Source: an uncultured Clostridium sp. (GTDB taxonomy: Bacteria > Bacillota > Clostridia > TANB77 > CAG-508). Taken from it: 36,893 nucleotides of DNA. Under the pieces are notes generated by a model. The model was not told the DNA's origin. It saw only the letters and a list, made by a program, of their open reading frames with translations, and made no database searches. The translations under genes and the position numbers were made by a program. Position 1 is the stretch's first letter, and the number at the start of each line of letters is the position of its first letter. The stretch covers positions 1-36,893 of the forward strand of contig CAMUHU010000009.1 of NCBI GenBank assembly GCA_947088765.1. The letters are read 5' to 3'. This document shows, in pieces, positions 1 through 7,456 of this stretch.

Positions 1-1006
1 AGATTTGTTATTATCTATACATAGAGCAAACTTTGAATTATATTTGTCTAAGAAATCAGGTAGGAAGTTATTATCTTTATCGATTGTAGTGATGTTAGCT
101 AATCTTAGTTCAGATATTAGCCTAGTTTGCAGAGTTTCAAAGAGTCTTTTAATTCTAGGTTTAAATTCAGGTTCGCTACTTGTTTCAATGCTAGTGCCTA
201 ATTGGTTGCAGGCATAAGCAAATTGAGTAAAGGTATTATCTTCATCAGAGGTAGTACCTTTTCTTCTATAATCAAAAACTGTTCTTCTATCAGCTTTAAA
301 GAGGTAAGGTATACCGATATTTTATTAAAATTTGATAATATATATTATAATATGCATTTAAAGTTTCCTGATTATCAAAATATGCAGCAATTACTTGTCC
401 AGTAGAATCATCAATAGCAGCATGTAGAAAAGATTTTATATTACCAAACCATAAATGTTCAGAAGCATCAATTTGAATTTTTTCTCCAAAGTAAATACAT
501 CTAGGTTGTCTTGGGTGAGCATCTTCAGTAGCAACAATATTAGCTTGAATTTTAGCAATTTTTTTTTTTGAAGTAGCTTTTTGCTTTTGTTGAAGAAGTA
601 GCTTTTTAATATGCTTTCTTGTAGCTTTATGACTTCTAGGAGAAAGAATATATCTTTAGTTTAGTATACATCTAACTTCGTCTATAGAAATAGATATGTT
701 TTCACGTTCTTGTAGAAATTCAGTAAATTGGGTATATGTACAATCGAAATATTTAGTGTTATATAAATCTTCAATTTGATTTTTTTGTTCATCAGATAAA
801 GCGTGAGAGGGCTTTCTACCACGATTACCATGAACGAAAAATTCTTTACCATATTTCTTATAACCAGCAATTAACCTATTAATTTGTCTAATGCTTTTTA
901 ATCCTAATTTTATTCTAGCTCGTTCTTTGTTCCCATTAGTTTCTACTAATTTTTTTATAACATCATATTTTTGTTTTTCTTTCAATGTCAACACAACCTT
1001 TCTCAT
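1..1006 (-). pseudogene. ISNCY (IS1202-type) transposase, pseudogene, truncated by window edge
   Basis: The start is ATG at 1006-1004, behind a strong AAAGGAGG. The N-terminus is a helix-turn-helix region (LTLKEKQKYDVIKKLVE, then a basic HGNRGRKPS linker) typical of IS1202-like transposases. The frame reaches an in-frame TAA at 658-656, then continues without further stops as ILSPRSHKATRKHIKKLL. The DDE core is recognisable: the first Asp in IQIDASEHLWFG near 460, the second in LFKADRRTVFDY, and the Glu in RLFETLQTRL near 140. Near 313-318 one extra base breaks the frame just before the expected KYGIPYLFKAD. With one nonsense codon and one frameshift, an active transposase is unlikely. The C-terminus runs off the left edge. 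Confidence 0.85.
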
Positions 1007-1087
1007 AAGTCCTCCTTTAAATTTAAATGATAGATTAATTATATTATTTAGGAGAACAATTATTTTTTTGTTGGGACATTTTCTCAT
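1..1087 (-). mobile_element. ISNCY/IS1202-like insertion sequence, partial and decayed
   Basis: The block holds a broken DDE transposase gene on the - strand. It seems to end near 1069-1087, where TGTTGGGACATTTTCTCAT looks like a terminal repeat, shortly before a promoter for the next gene. The other end lies outside the window, so terminal inverted repeats and a target duplication cannot be checked. The family call comes from the transposase. The exact element boundary is inferred. Confidence 0.7.
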
Positions 1088-1149
1088 CGGATTACTTAAG
1101 ACATTATCATAAATGAATCATAAAAATACAAAAATTTTATAAAAGAATA

Positions 1150-1178
1150 TTTACATGTGAATATTGATTTGATATAAT
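1150..1178 (+). promoter_or_regulatory. Sigma-A promoter for the 1266-2891 operon
   Basis: TTTACA at 1150-1155 and TATAAT at 1173-1178 are separated by 17 bp. The promoter lies between the presumed IS end and the first operon gene. The leader that follows contains an 8-bp inverted repeat, TAAGATAA at 1217-1224 and TTATCTTA at 1237-1244, which could form a small 5' UTR hairpin just before the ribosome binding site. Confidence 0.65.
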
Positions 1179-1265
1179 TAATAAACATAGAAAAGGTGAA
1201 CAAATATATTATTCAGTAAGATAATGAGTCACATTTTTATCTTATTATAGTGAGGTGAAAAAAGT

Positions 1266-1931
1266 ATGAGATATCATAATCTTAGATTTGACATTTGGCT
1301 ATGCTTGGCATTAAGTGTTTTACTTAGTTTTATTCCAGTCAAAATAGCAGAGAAAATGTTACCAAAACAATATGAAAAATATGTAGAAGAGCATACAGTA
1401 GAAAATGGAGCAATCGGTGGAATAGCTGATGAAAATGTACATAGAGCTCAAAATGTTGAAGAATTATTAACACATGATACATTTACAGTAATATCTCCAG
1501 GAATCGAATATCGTAATCGTGGTGGAGGGTATTATGGAAAATATTATATGCAGGCTTTAACATTACCATCTGGAGAAAAAATAGCTGCTATAATTAATAA
1601 TGACTCTGTACAAAAAACAGGAGAAACGATATATGATGGTGATTCGATATTACCAGTTGGAAAAATAGTATATGAAGACTTATCAAAAGATGAATATTTC
1701 ATAAATCAAATTGAATATAAAGAAAAATTAAGTAGGACAGACTTTTATATAGACATGTTAGGAGAAGGCGGAAAAGTTAGTCAAGAAGATTACACAGAAG
1801 CACCAACCATAATGATACAAATAGTAACTGTATTAATTGCATTTCCTATTTTCCATGCAATAGGTTCAAAAATAGGAATATTTCCTTACTTTTTCCCACC
1901 TAAGGAAAAGAAAAAAAGTGAGTGGGATTAG
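1266..1931 (+). CDS. Unrecognised membrane-anchored protein with extracytoplasmic domain
   Basis: This 221-residue protein is not one I recognise. It has a hydrophobic segment near residues 9-28 and a second near 180-205 (MIQIVTVLIAFPIFHAIG), followed by a short Lys-rich tail (PPKEKKKSEWD). Between them lies a polar domain of about 150 residues with YRNRGGGYYGKYYMQ and a DGDSILPVGKIVYED stretch, presumably outside the membrane. The start is ATG at 1266, behind GAGGTGA. It is first in a three-gene operon, and the next gene starts 25 bp after its stop. No enzyme motif is visible. It could be a sensor or a small envelope protein; both are guesses. Confidence 0.7.
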   Translation: MRYHNLRFDIWLCLALSVLLSFIPVKIAEKMLPKQYEKYVEEHTVENGAIGGIADENVHRAQNVEELLTHDTFTVISPGIEYRNRGGGYYGKYYMQALTLPSGEKIAAIINNDSVQKTGETIYDGDSILPVGKIVYEDLSKDEYFINQIEYKEKLSRTDFYIDMLGEGGKVSQEDYTEAPTIMIQIVTVLIAFPIFHAIGSKIGIFPYFFPPKEKKKSEWD

Positions 1932-1956
1932 AAAAAAAATAAAAGGAGTAATAAAA

Positions 1957-2541
1957 ATGGAAAACGAACAAATAAAAAAAATCAATGTACTATATATTTT
2001 TTCATACATTGTTATACCTATTTTAGTATGTGCTTTATGCTATATACTTAGTGCCTTATTCTTTCCTAAAGGAAACATGGCAGTAATTTTACTTATGGGA
2101 CCAACTATCATATCTGTAGTATGGTGGATATTTGGTGGAAAAATGCTTTTTAAGCAAAAACAGAAAAAAATGGAGTCAGAATTAGAACAAAGTGGATTTA
2201 AACGTAACCAAACATTTTATGCAGATGGTAGTACAGTTGTTGTAGATACAGAAAATGGCAAAATTGCTATATTATTCTTCTGGAATCCTTTTCAAAGTTA
2301 TATATTACCAGCTAGCCGTATTACAAAAGCTTGGGTAGATGACGGAAAAGGTGGAGCTGGATTTATGGAAGGAAGTAGTAGAGTTAGTTTCCTTTTCAAT
2401 ATAGATGATGTAAAAATAAGAGTCAACACATTTACTTCTAATCAACGTTGGCGTATGGATAGTGATTACATTCTTACTGGAATTTCTAAAGCTGATATGA
2501 TGGTTGAAGTGATAGAAGAAGCAAGGAGAAATTCAAAATAA
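1957..2541 (+). CDS. Unrecognised two-TM membrane protein with C-terminal soluble domain
   Basis: I prefer the ATG at 1957 (MENEQIKKINVLY) over an in-frame ATG at 1918, because AAAGGAG sits just upstream of 1957 and the 1918 start would overlap the preceding gene. The protein is 194 residues long. Two hydrophobic segments lie near residues 10-32 and 40-60, followed by a basic linker (KQKQKKMESELEQ) and a mixed domain (FYADGSTVVVDTENGKIAILF, WRMDSDYILTG). The domain resembles a compact beta-rich fold, but I cannot name a family. It sits inside a tight operon, 2 bp before the next start. Confidence 0.7.
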   Translation: MENEQIKKINVLYIFSYIVIPILVCALCYILSALFFPKGNMAVILLMGPTIISVVWWIFGGKMLFKQKQKKMESELEQSGFKRNQTFYADGSTVVVDTENGKIAILFFWNPFQSYILPASRITKAWVDDGKGGAGFMEGSSRVSFLFNIDDVKIRVNTFTSNQRWRMDSDYILTGISKADMMVEVIEEARRNSK

Positions 2542-2543
2542 TT

Positions 2544-2891
2544 ATGGGAATATTACGAAAAATGTGCTCAATTTTTCATGATGACTGGTGTAGTAAATGT
2601 CAAAGCCAGATGAGTGAAACAGGGCGAAAACTATATATGCTACCAATGACAGTAGGGCATTACGTATCACATGAAGATGCAAATTACTATATAAATAATT
2701 TAATTAGAGTAGAGAAAAAAGCAGATATACCAACTGCAACATATGCATGTGGAATTGTAAGTTATTTCTGTGGTAAATGTGGTCATAGAGCAGTAAAACT
2801 ATCTATATTTTTGCCAGTAAGAGATGTAGAAAAATATGAAGACACAATCTATTTTGAAAATGGGGAATTAGATGAATTATTTAATAACTGA
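2544..2891 (+). CDS. Small zinc-ribbon-like protein, unknown role
   Basis: The protein has 115 residues and no transmembrane segment. It carries two Cys pairs, WCSKC near residues 16-19 and FCGKCGH near residues 74-78, spaced as in a zinc ribbon, so it probably binds one zinc ion. The start is ATG at 2544, only 2 bp after the upstream stop, which suggests translational coupling and joint function with the two membrane proteins before it. The family is not recognised. Confidence 0.65.
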   Translation: MGILRKMCSIFHDDWCSKCQSQMSETGRKLYMLPMTVGHYVSHEDANYYINNLIRVEKKADIPTATYACGIVSYFCGKCGHRAVKLSIFLPVRDVEKYEDTIYFENGELDELFNN

Positions 2892-2906
2892 GATATATAG
2901 AGTCAT

Positions 2907-2931
2907 TGTATGGGCGCCCTTTGGGCGTCCG
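2907..2931 (+). repeat. Palindromic TGTAGGGG-family repeat, probable terminator
   Basis: GGGCGCCC at 2912-2919 and GGGCGTCC at 2923-2930 form an 8-bp stem with one G-U pair and a TTT loop. It follows the three-gene operon. The left end reads TGTATGGGCG, a variant of the TGTAGGGG family found at ten other places in the window. The following T-run is short (GTTTATT). Confidence 0.7.
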
Positions 2932-3007
2932 TTTATTAAAATAAACACACATCGGTGATGTAAACAAATGTACAAAAATACACTTTTCTTAAATTATAAA
3001 ATTTCTA

Positions 3008-3049
3008 TTGACTTTTTTTATACCTATATATACAATGTATAATATACAT
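3008..3049 (+). promoter_or_regulatory. padR promoter with overlapping palindromic operator
   Basis: TTGACT at 3008-3013 and TACAAT at 3031-3036 are 17 bp apart. Overlapping the -10 are two nested palindromes: TATACA-A-TGTATA at 3029-3041 and ATGTATA-A-TATACAT at 3035-3049. The second has the ATGT...ACAT ends of known PadR-family operators, here with a 7-bp rather than 8-bp core. Autorepression by the PadR protein encoded directly downstream is the likely reading. Confidence 0.7.
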
Positions 3050-3078
3050 AGATTGTCGAGGTATAAGGGAGGTATAAT

Positions 3079-3417
3079 ATGAAAATTAATAAAGAATTAG
3101 CTAGAGGTAGCACAACAATGCTTATTCTAAATCTTTTACAAAATAAAAACATGTATGGTTATCAAATTATTAAAGAACTAAGTGAAAAATCAGAAAATGT
3201 ATTTGAATTAAAAGAAGGGACGCTATATCCAATATTACATGGATTAGAAAGTAAAAATCTCATCACATCTTATTGGGATGAAACAACAGCAAAGAAAAGA
3301 AAATACTATACTATTACAGAAGCTGGAAAAAAGATATTAAAAGAGCAAAAAGAAGAATGGTTCGCATTCAGTACAGGAGTAAACAAAGTAATAGGAGGTG
3401 TTTCGTTTGCTAATTAA
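3079..3417 (+). CDS. PadR family transcriptional regulator
   Basis: This 112-residue winged-helix repressor has the PadR signature MLILNLLQNKNMYGYQIIKELSEKSENVFELKEGTLYPILHGLESKNLI, followed by the wing and the RKYYTITEAGKKIL segment. Its length fits the short PadR-s2 subfamily, which dimerises through a C-terminal helix and often controls a membrane-protein gene next door. AGGGAGG precedes the ATG. The gene overlaps the downstream HAAS-SEDS gene by 11 bp, so the two are co-translated. A palindrome over its own promoter suggests autoregulation. The inducing signal is unknown. Confidence 0.93.
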   Translation: MKINKELARGSTTMLILNLLQNKNMYGYQIIKELSEKSENVFELKEGTLYPILHGLESKNLITSYWDETTAKKRKYYTITEAGKKILKEQKEEWFAFSTGVNKVIGGVSFAN

Positions 3418-4777
3418 TGAATTTTTAAATAATGTATGTGATAAAATAAAGTACAAACCAATTAGAAATGAAATATCTGAAGAACTAAAAAATCATATAG
3501 AGGAACAAAAAGAGGACTTTATTCAAAGTGGGATACAAGAAAAAGTAGCAGAAGAAAAAGCAATCGAAAATATGGGAAATGCAGAGGAATTAGGGAAAAA
3601 ATTAAATAAAATACATAGACCCAAATTAGATTGGAAATTATTATTACTTATAGTTATTTTAATTACTTTTGGCATTTTAGTTGTTACAATTAAAATAAGA
3701 AACTATAATTTGGGGTTAACAAATGCACCAATAAATGTGGGAAAATATATAGTAGCTCTATGTGTAGCAACTACTTTAAGTACAATAATATATTTTATAG
3801 ATTATAGAAAAATATCTAAATACTCAATAATACTGTATATAATAGCTACACTATGTTTTATAATGTCATATTTAAATGGACTTGGTGTAAACCTTAATGG
3901 AAGAATATATGTTAACATATTTGGTGTAAGCATTTTACCTACAGATATTGCAATTCCACTATATATAATATCTTTTGTAGGCTTTATACATAATGTAAAT
4001 AAAGAAACAAGAATTAAATTTATAACCAAAAGTGGAAAAAGTATAAATGTAAATATAATCAAAATAATAACATTAAGCATTATTTCCCTATTTTTTGTAA
4101 TGCAACAAAGCACTGCTATAGCTTTGATTTTGGGATTAGTATATATGATAATATCTACCATAAAATTAAGAGAAAAAGCAAAGAAATACATAGCTGTACT
4201 GTGGGCAATACCAATAATACTAATTTCATTAATAATTATTATGAAATTAGGTAATGGATTTGCTGAATATAGAATAAATAGAGTATTAGTAAGCTTTAGA
4301 CCAGACATTGATCCACAAGGTTCAGGTTGGCAACAAATAGCTAGAAATGAAATGATAAAATCTGCAAAATTAATAGGAGAAGCGGAAGGAACCGAACTAT
4401 ATACTAGACTGCTTTTTGAAGAAGATGGATATTGGGCTTTTATATCAATACTTGTAAATTATGGATGGATTGTAAGCATAGGAATGTTATTAGCAATTAT
4501 ATTATTAAGTGGAAAATTAATAACAAATTCAATAAATATAAAAGAGGAATATGGAAAATGGATAACAATAGGAATTTCTTCTATGTTCATATTAGAAAGT
4601 TTATTTAATGTTGCAATGAACTTAGGATTTGGTGTAGTAGCAGGATTTAATCTACCTCTAATTTCTTATGGAAGACCAAGTCTAATAATGAACATGATGA
4701 GTTTAGCATTAGTACTATCAGTCTATAGAAGAAAAGATATTAATATATGTAGTAGTGAGCATTGTTCATCCATATAA
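3407..4777 (+). CDS. HAAS-domain/SEDS fusion (FtsW/RodA/SpoVE-like) membrane protein
   Basis: I choose the TTG at 3407 because AGGAGG at 3393-3398 sits 8 bp upstream; the in-frame GTG at 3398 overlaps that site. Residues 1-70 are soluble (NEISEELKNHIEEQKEDF, AIENMGNAEELGKKLN) and match the HAAS/DUF1700-type 'permease prefix' domain that typically pairs with PadR repressors. The remainder, to about 456 residues, is polytopic and resembles SEDS proteins, which polymerise peptidoglycan glycan strands. An acidic loop (EEDGYWAFISILVNYGWI) sits where FtsW/RodA carry the essential Asp, and PLISYGRPSLIMNMM resembles the C-terminal SEDS GGSS region with changed residues. Glycosyltransferase activity is therefore uncertain. 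No class B PBP partner gene is nearby. Confidence 0.82.
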   Translation: MLINEFLNNVCDKIKYKPIRNEISEELKNHIEEQKEDFIQSGIQEKVAEEKAIENMGNAEELGKKLNKIHRPKLDWKLLLLIVILITFGILVVTIKIRNYNLGLTNAPINVGKYIVALCVATTLSTIIYFIDYRKISKYSIILYIIATLCFIMSYLNGLGVNLNGRIYVNIFGVSILPTDIAIPLYIISFVGFIHNVNKETRIKFITKSGKSINVNIIKIITLSIISLFFVMQQSTAIALILGLVYMIISTIKLREKAKKYIAVLWAIPIILISLIIIMKLGNGFAEYRINRVLVSFRPDIDPQGSGWQQIARNEMIKSAKLIGEAEGTELYTRLLFEEDGYWAFISILVNYGWIVSIGMLLAIILLSGKLITNSINIKEEYGKWITIGISSMFILESLFNVAMNLGFGVVAGFNLPLISYGRPSLIMNMMSLALVLSVYRRKDINICSSEHCSSI

Positions 4778-4868
4778 TGAATCCACTTTTGTTTAAATAA
4801 TGTAATTATAGCAGGTAAAAGAGAATAAATATGTAGTAGTAACAAAATAAAAACGATAAGAGGTAAAA

Positions 4869-5429
4869 ATGGGCATATTAGAAATTTTATTAATTAGTAT
4901 AGGCCTTGCAATGGATGCTTTTGCAGTATCAGTATGTAAAGGATTAGCAATGAGAAAAATGAACTGGAAAAAAGCAATAATAATAGGACTATATTTCGGA
5001 ATATTTCAAGCTGTAATGCCAATTATAGGATATTATCTAGGAGAAAGATTTGAGAGTTTAGTAACAAGCATAGACCATTGGATTATATTGGGATTACTAG
5101 TATTCATAGGTGGAAACATGATAAAAGAATCATTTGAAAAAGAAAATACAGAAGCAAATGAAAACATAGACATAAAAACAATGATGATATTAGCAATAGC
5201 AACAAGTATAGATGCATTAGCGGTAGGAATAACATTTGCCTTTTTTGAAATAAACCTAATATCAGTAGTTTTAGCAATAGGAATAATAACATTTATATTA
5301 TCAGTTATAGGAGTCAAGATTGGAAATAAATTTGGAGCAAAATATAAAAGAAAATCAGAATTTGTTGGAGGGTTAATATTAATCCTAATAGGTATAAAAG
5401 TGTTAATGGAACATTTAGGAATAATATAA
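4869..5429 (+). CDS. mntP: Manganese efflux pump MntP
   Basis: The protein has 186 residues and six predicted membrane helices arranged as an inverted repeat of two three-helix halves. Both halves carry the family Asp motif: GLAMDAFAVS near residue 16 and ATSIDALAVG near residue 118. MntP exports Mn2+ across the cytoplasmic membrane. The length matches the family (about 185-190). The ribosome binding site is AAGAGGT. The 91-bp gap upstream is too short for the yybP-ykoY manganese riboswitch that often precedes mntP, and I see no such structure. Two TGTAGGGG repeats lie downstream. Confidence 0.93.
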   Translation: MGILEILLISIGLAMDAFAVSVCKGLAMRKMNWKKAIIIGLYFGIFQAVMPIIGYYLGERFESLVTSIDHWIILGLLVFIGGNMIKESFEKENTEANENIDIKTMMILAIATSIDALAVGITFAFFEINLISVVLAIGIITFILSVIGVKIGNKFGAKYKRKSEFVGGLILILIGIKVLMEHLGII

Positions 5430-5438
5430 ATTAATATA

Positions 5439-5462
5439 TGTAGGGGCACATTATATGTGCCC
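5439..5462 (+). repeat. TGTAGGGG palindromic repeat
   Basis: TGTAGGGG is followed by a 7-bp stem, GGGCACA at 5444-5450 with TGTGCCC at 5456-5462. The copy starts 10 bp after the mntP stop and may also terminate mntP transcription. Confidence 0.8.
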
Positions 5463-5516
5463 ATTACATATTTTTAATGAATAATTAATATTGAATGATT
5501 AATGATGAATAATAGA

Positions 5517-5542
5517 TGTAGGGGCGGGCCATGTGTCCGCCC
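5517..5542 (+). repeat. TGTAGGGG palindromic repeat, second copy downstream of mntP
   Basis: TGTAGGGGCGG is followed by a stem closing on CCGCCC at 5537-5542. It is only 55 bp from the preceding copy and in the same orientation. The AT-rich stretch between them (ATTAATATTGAATGATTAAT and similar) contains no gene. Confidence 0.8.
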
Positions 5543-5629
5543 ATTGAAAACACAAATTTATTCTATTTTTATATATGGTTCTAAAATTATACCAAAATGT
5601 GAAATGTTTGTGAATTTAGCAATCACAAA

Positions 5630-5658
5630 TTGACACTGCTAAAAATATACTATATAAT
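5630..5658 (+). promoter_or_regulatory. Consensus sigma-A promoter for the ABC exporter
   Basis: A perfect TTGACA (5630-5635) and a perfect TATAAT (5653-5658) are separated by 17 bp, 35 bp upstream of the start codon. No operator-like palindrome overlaps it. Confidence 0.85.
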
Positions 5659-5692
5659 CTAATAATATCATTTATGAGAAAGGAAAGAAGAA

Positions 5693-7456
5693 ATGTTAAA
5701 ATTACTAAGAAACTTAGGAAAAAAAGAAATTATTTTAGCAATAATAAGTCTAATTTTAATTATTGCACAGGTATGGCTAGACTTAAAAATGCCTGATTAT
5801 ATGTCTGAAATTACAGTATTAGTACAAACAGAAGGAAGCGAAATGTCTGAAATTATAAAAAATGGAGCATATATGCTTTCATGTGCTTTAGGAAGCCTAA
5901 TCTCAGCTGTAATAGTAGGATTTTTAGCCTCAAATATATCAGCAACTTTTTCAATGACAGTCAGAAAAAAGCTATTTGATAAAGTCGGAAACTTAGCAAT
6001 GCATGAGGTAAAAAGCTTCTCAACAAGTAGTCTAATAACAAGAACAACAAATGATATTACCCAAATACAAATGTTAGTTGCAATGGGAATGCAACTTATG
6101 ATAAAAGCACCAATTACAGCAATTTGGGCAATAACGAAAATACTAAACAAAAGTTGGCAATGGAGTGCAATTACAGCAGTAGGGATAGGAGTTCTATTAG
6201 GAGTAATAGCAATACTTATGGTAATAGTAATGCCAAGATTTAAAAAAGTTCAAAAATTAATAGACAAAATAAATGGAGTAACACGTGAGAACTTAACAGG
6301 AATTCGTGTAGTAAGAGCATTTAATGCAGAAGAATATCAAGAAAATAAATTTGAAGATGTAAATGAAAAACTAACAAACATGCAATTATTTAATCAAAAA
6401 GCATTTTCAGTACTTTCACCAGTAATGTATTTAGTAATGTATTTCTTAACACTTGCAATATATTTTGTAGGAGCATCTTTAATAAAAGATGCATTAATGG
6501 CAGACAAAATAGCATTATTTGGAGACATGGTAGTATTCAGTTCATACGCAATGCAAATAATAATGTCATTCTTAATGTTAGCAATGATATTTATGATGTT
6601 ACCACGTGCAGAAGTTTCAGCAGAACGTATTAATGAAGTATTAGACACACAAATAACAATAAAAGATGGAAAAATAGATAAAGACATAAGTGATGAAAGA
6701 GGTACAGTAGAATTTAAAAATGTATCATTCAAATATCCAGATGCAGATGAATATTTGTTAAAGAACATATCATTTAAAGCGAATAAAGGAGAAACAATAG
6801 CATTTATAGGTTCTACAGGTAGTGGAAAATCAACATTAATAAATTTAGTACCAAGATTTTATGATGCAACAGAAGGTAAAGTCTTAATAGATGGAGTAGA
6901 TGTAAAAGACTATAAACAAGAATTTCTACATAATAAATTAGGATATGTATCACAAAAAGCAGTTATATTTAATGAAACTGTAAAAAACAATGTAGCATAT
7001 GGAGAAAACGGAAAAGAAGAAGTCTCAGAAGAACAAATAAAAAAAGCAATAGAAGTCGCACAAGGAAAAGAATTTATTGAAAAAATGGAAAATGGATATG
7101 ATACACAGATGTCACAAGGTGGAACAAATGTATCTGGAGGTCAAAAACAAAGAATATCAATAGCAAGAGCTATTGCAAGAAATCCAGAAATATATATATT
7201 TGATGATAGCTTTTCAGCACTAGACTATAAAACAGATAGCATCTTAAGAAAAGAACTAAAAAAATATACAGAAGATGCAACAACATTAATTGTAGCACAA
7301 AGAATAGGAACAATCATGAACGCAGATAAAATAATAGTTTTAGATGATGGAGAAGTAGTAGGGCAAGGAACACATAAAGAATTATTACAGAACTGTGAAG
7401 TATATAAGCAAATAGCATTATCGCAATTATCAAAGGAGGAATTAGACAATGGCTAA
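5693..7456 (+). CDS. Heterodimeric ABC exporter, subunit with degenerate ATP site
   Basis: The protein has 587 residues: a six-helix exporter membrane domain (about 1-320) fused to a nucleotide-binding domain. Walker A is GSTGSGKS near residue 373 and the signature NVSGGQKQR is canonical near 480. The Walker B end reads YIFDDSF, with Asp where the catalytic Glu is expected, and the H-loop reads IVAQR with Gln instead of His. This subunit therefore supplies the signature for the active site but carries a non-hydrolysing Walker site, as in LmrC/BmrC-type multidrug exporters. Its partner overlaps it by 8 bp. The substrate cannot be told from sequence; drug, lipid or peptide export are all possible. 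Confidence 0.93.
   Translation: MLKLLRNLGKKEIILAIISLILIIAQVWLDLKMPDYMSEITVLVQTEGSEMSEIIKNGAYMLSCALGSLISAVIVGFLASNISATFSMTVRKKLFDKVGNLAMHEVKSFSTSSLITRTTNDITQIQMLVAMGMQLMIKAPITAIWAITKILNKSWQWSAITAVGIGVLLGVIAILMVIVMPRFKKVQKLIDKINGVTRENLTGIRVVRAFNAEEYQENKFEDVNEKLTNMQLFNQKAFSVLSPVMYLVMYFLTLAIYFVGASLIKDALMADKIALFGDMVVFSSYAMQIIMSFLMLAMIFMMLPRAEVSAERINEVLDTQITIKDGKIDKDISDERGTVEFKNVSFKYPDADEYLLKNISFKANKGETIAFIGSTGSGKSTLINLVPRFYDATEGKVLIDGVDVKDYKQEFLHNKLGYVSQKAVIFNETVKNNVAYGENGKEEVSEEQIKKAIEVAQGKEFIEKMENGYDTQMSQGGTNVSGGQKQRISIARAIARNPEIYIFDDSFSALDYKTDSILRKELKKYTEDATTLIVAQRIGTIMNADKIIVLDDGEVVGQGTHKELLQNCEVYKQIALSQLSKEELDNG

Noticed and set aside
1-405. Two small + strand frames at 5-217 and 202-405
   Set aside because: They lie antisense to the readable transposase frame and have no ribosome binding site of their own.
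3398-3400. GTG start for the HAAS-SEDS gene
   Set aside because: The GTG overlaps the AGGAGG site; the TTG at 3407 has the correct spacing.
4778-4868. A yybP-ykoY manganese riboswitch before mntP
   Set aside because: The gap is only 91 bp and lacks the paired-loop structure and conserved bases.
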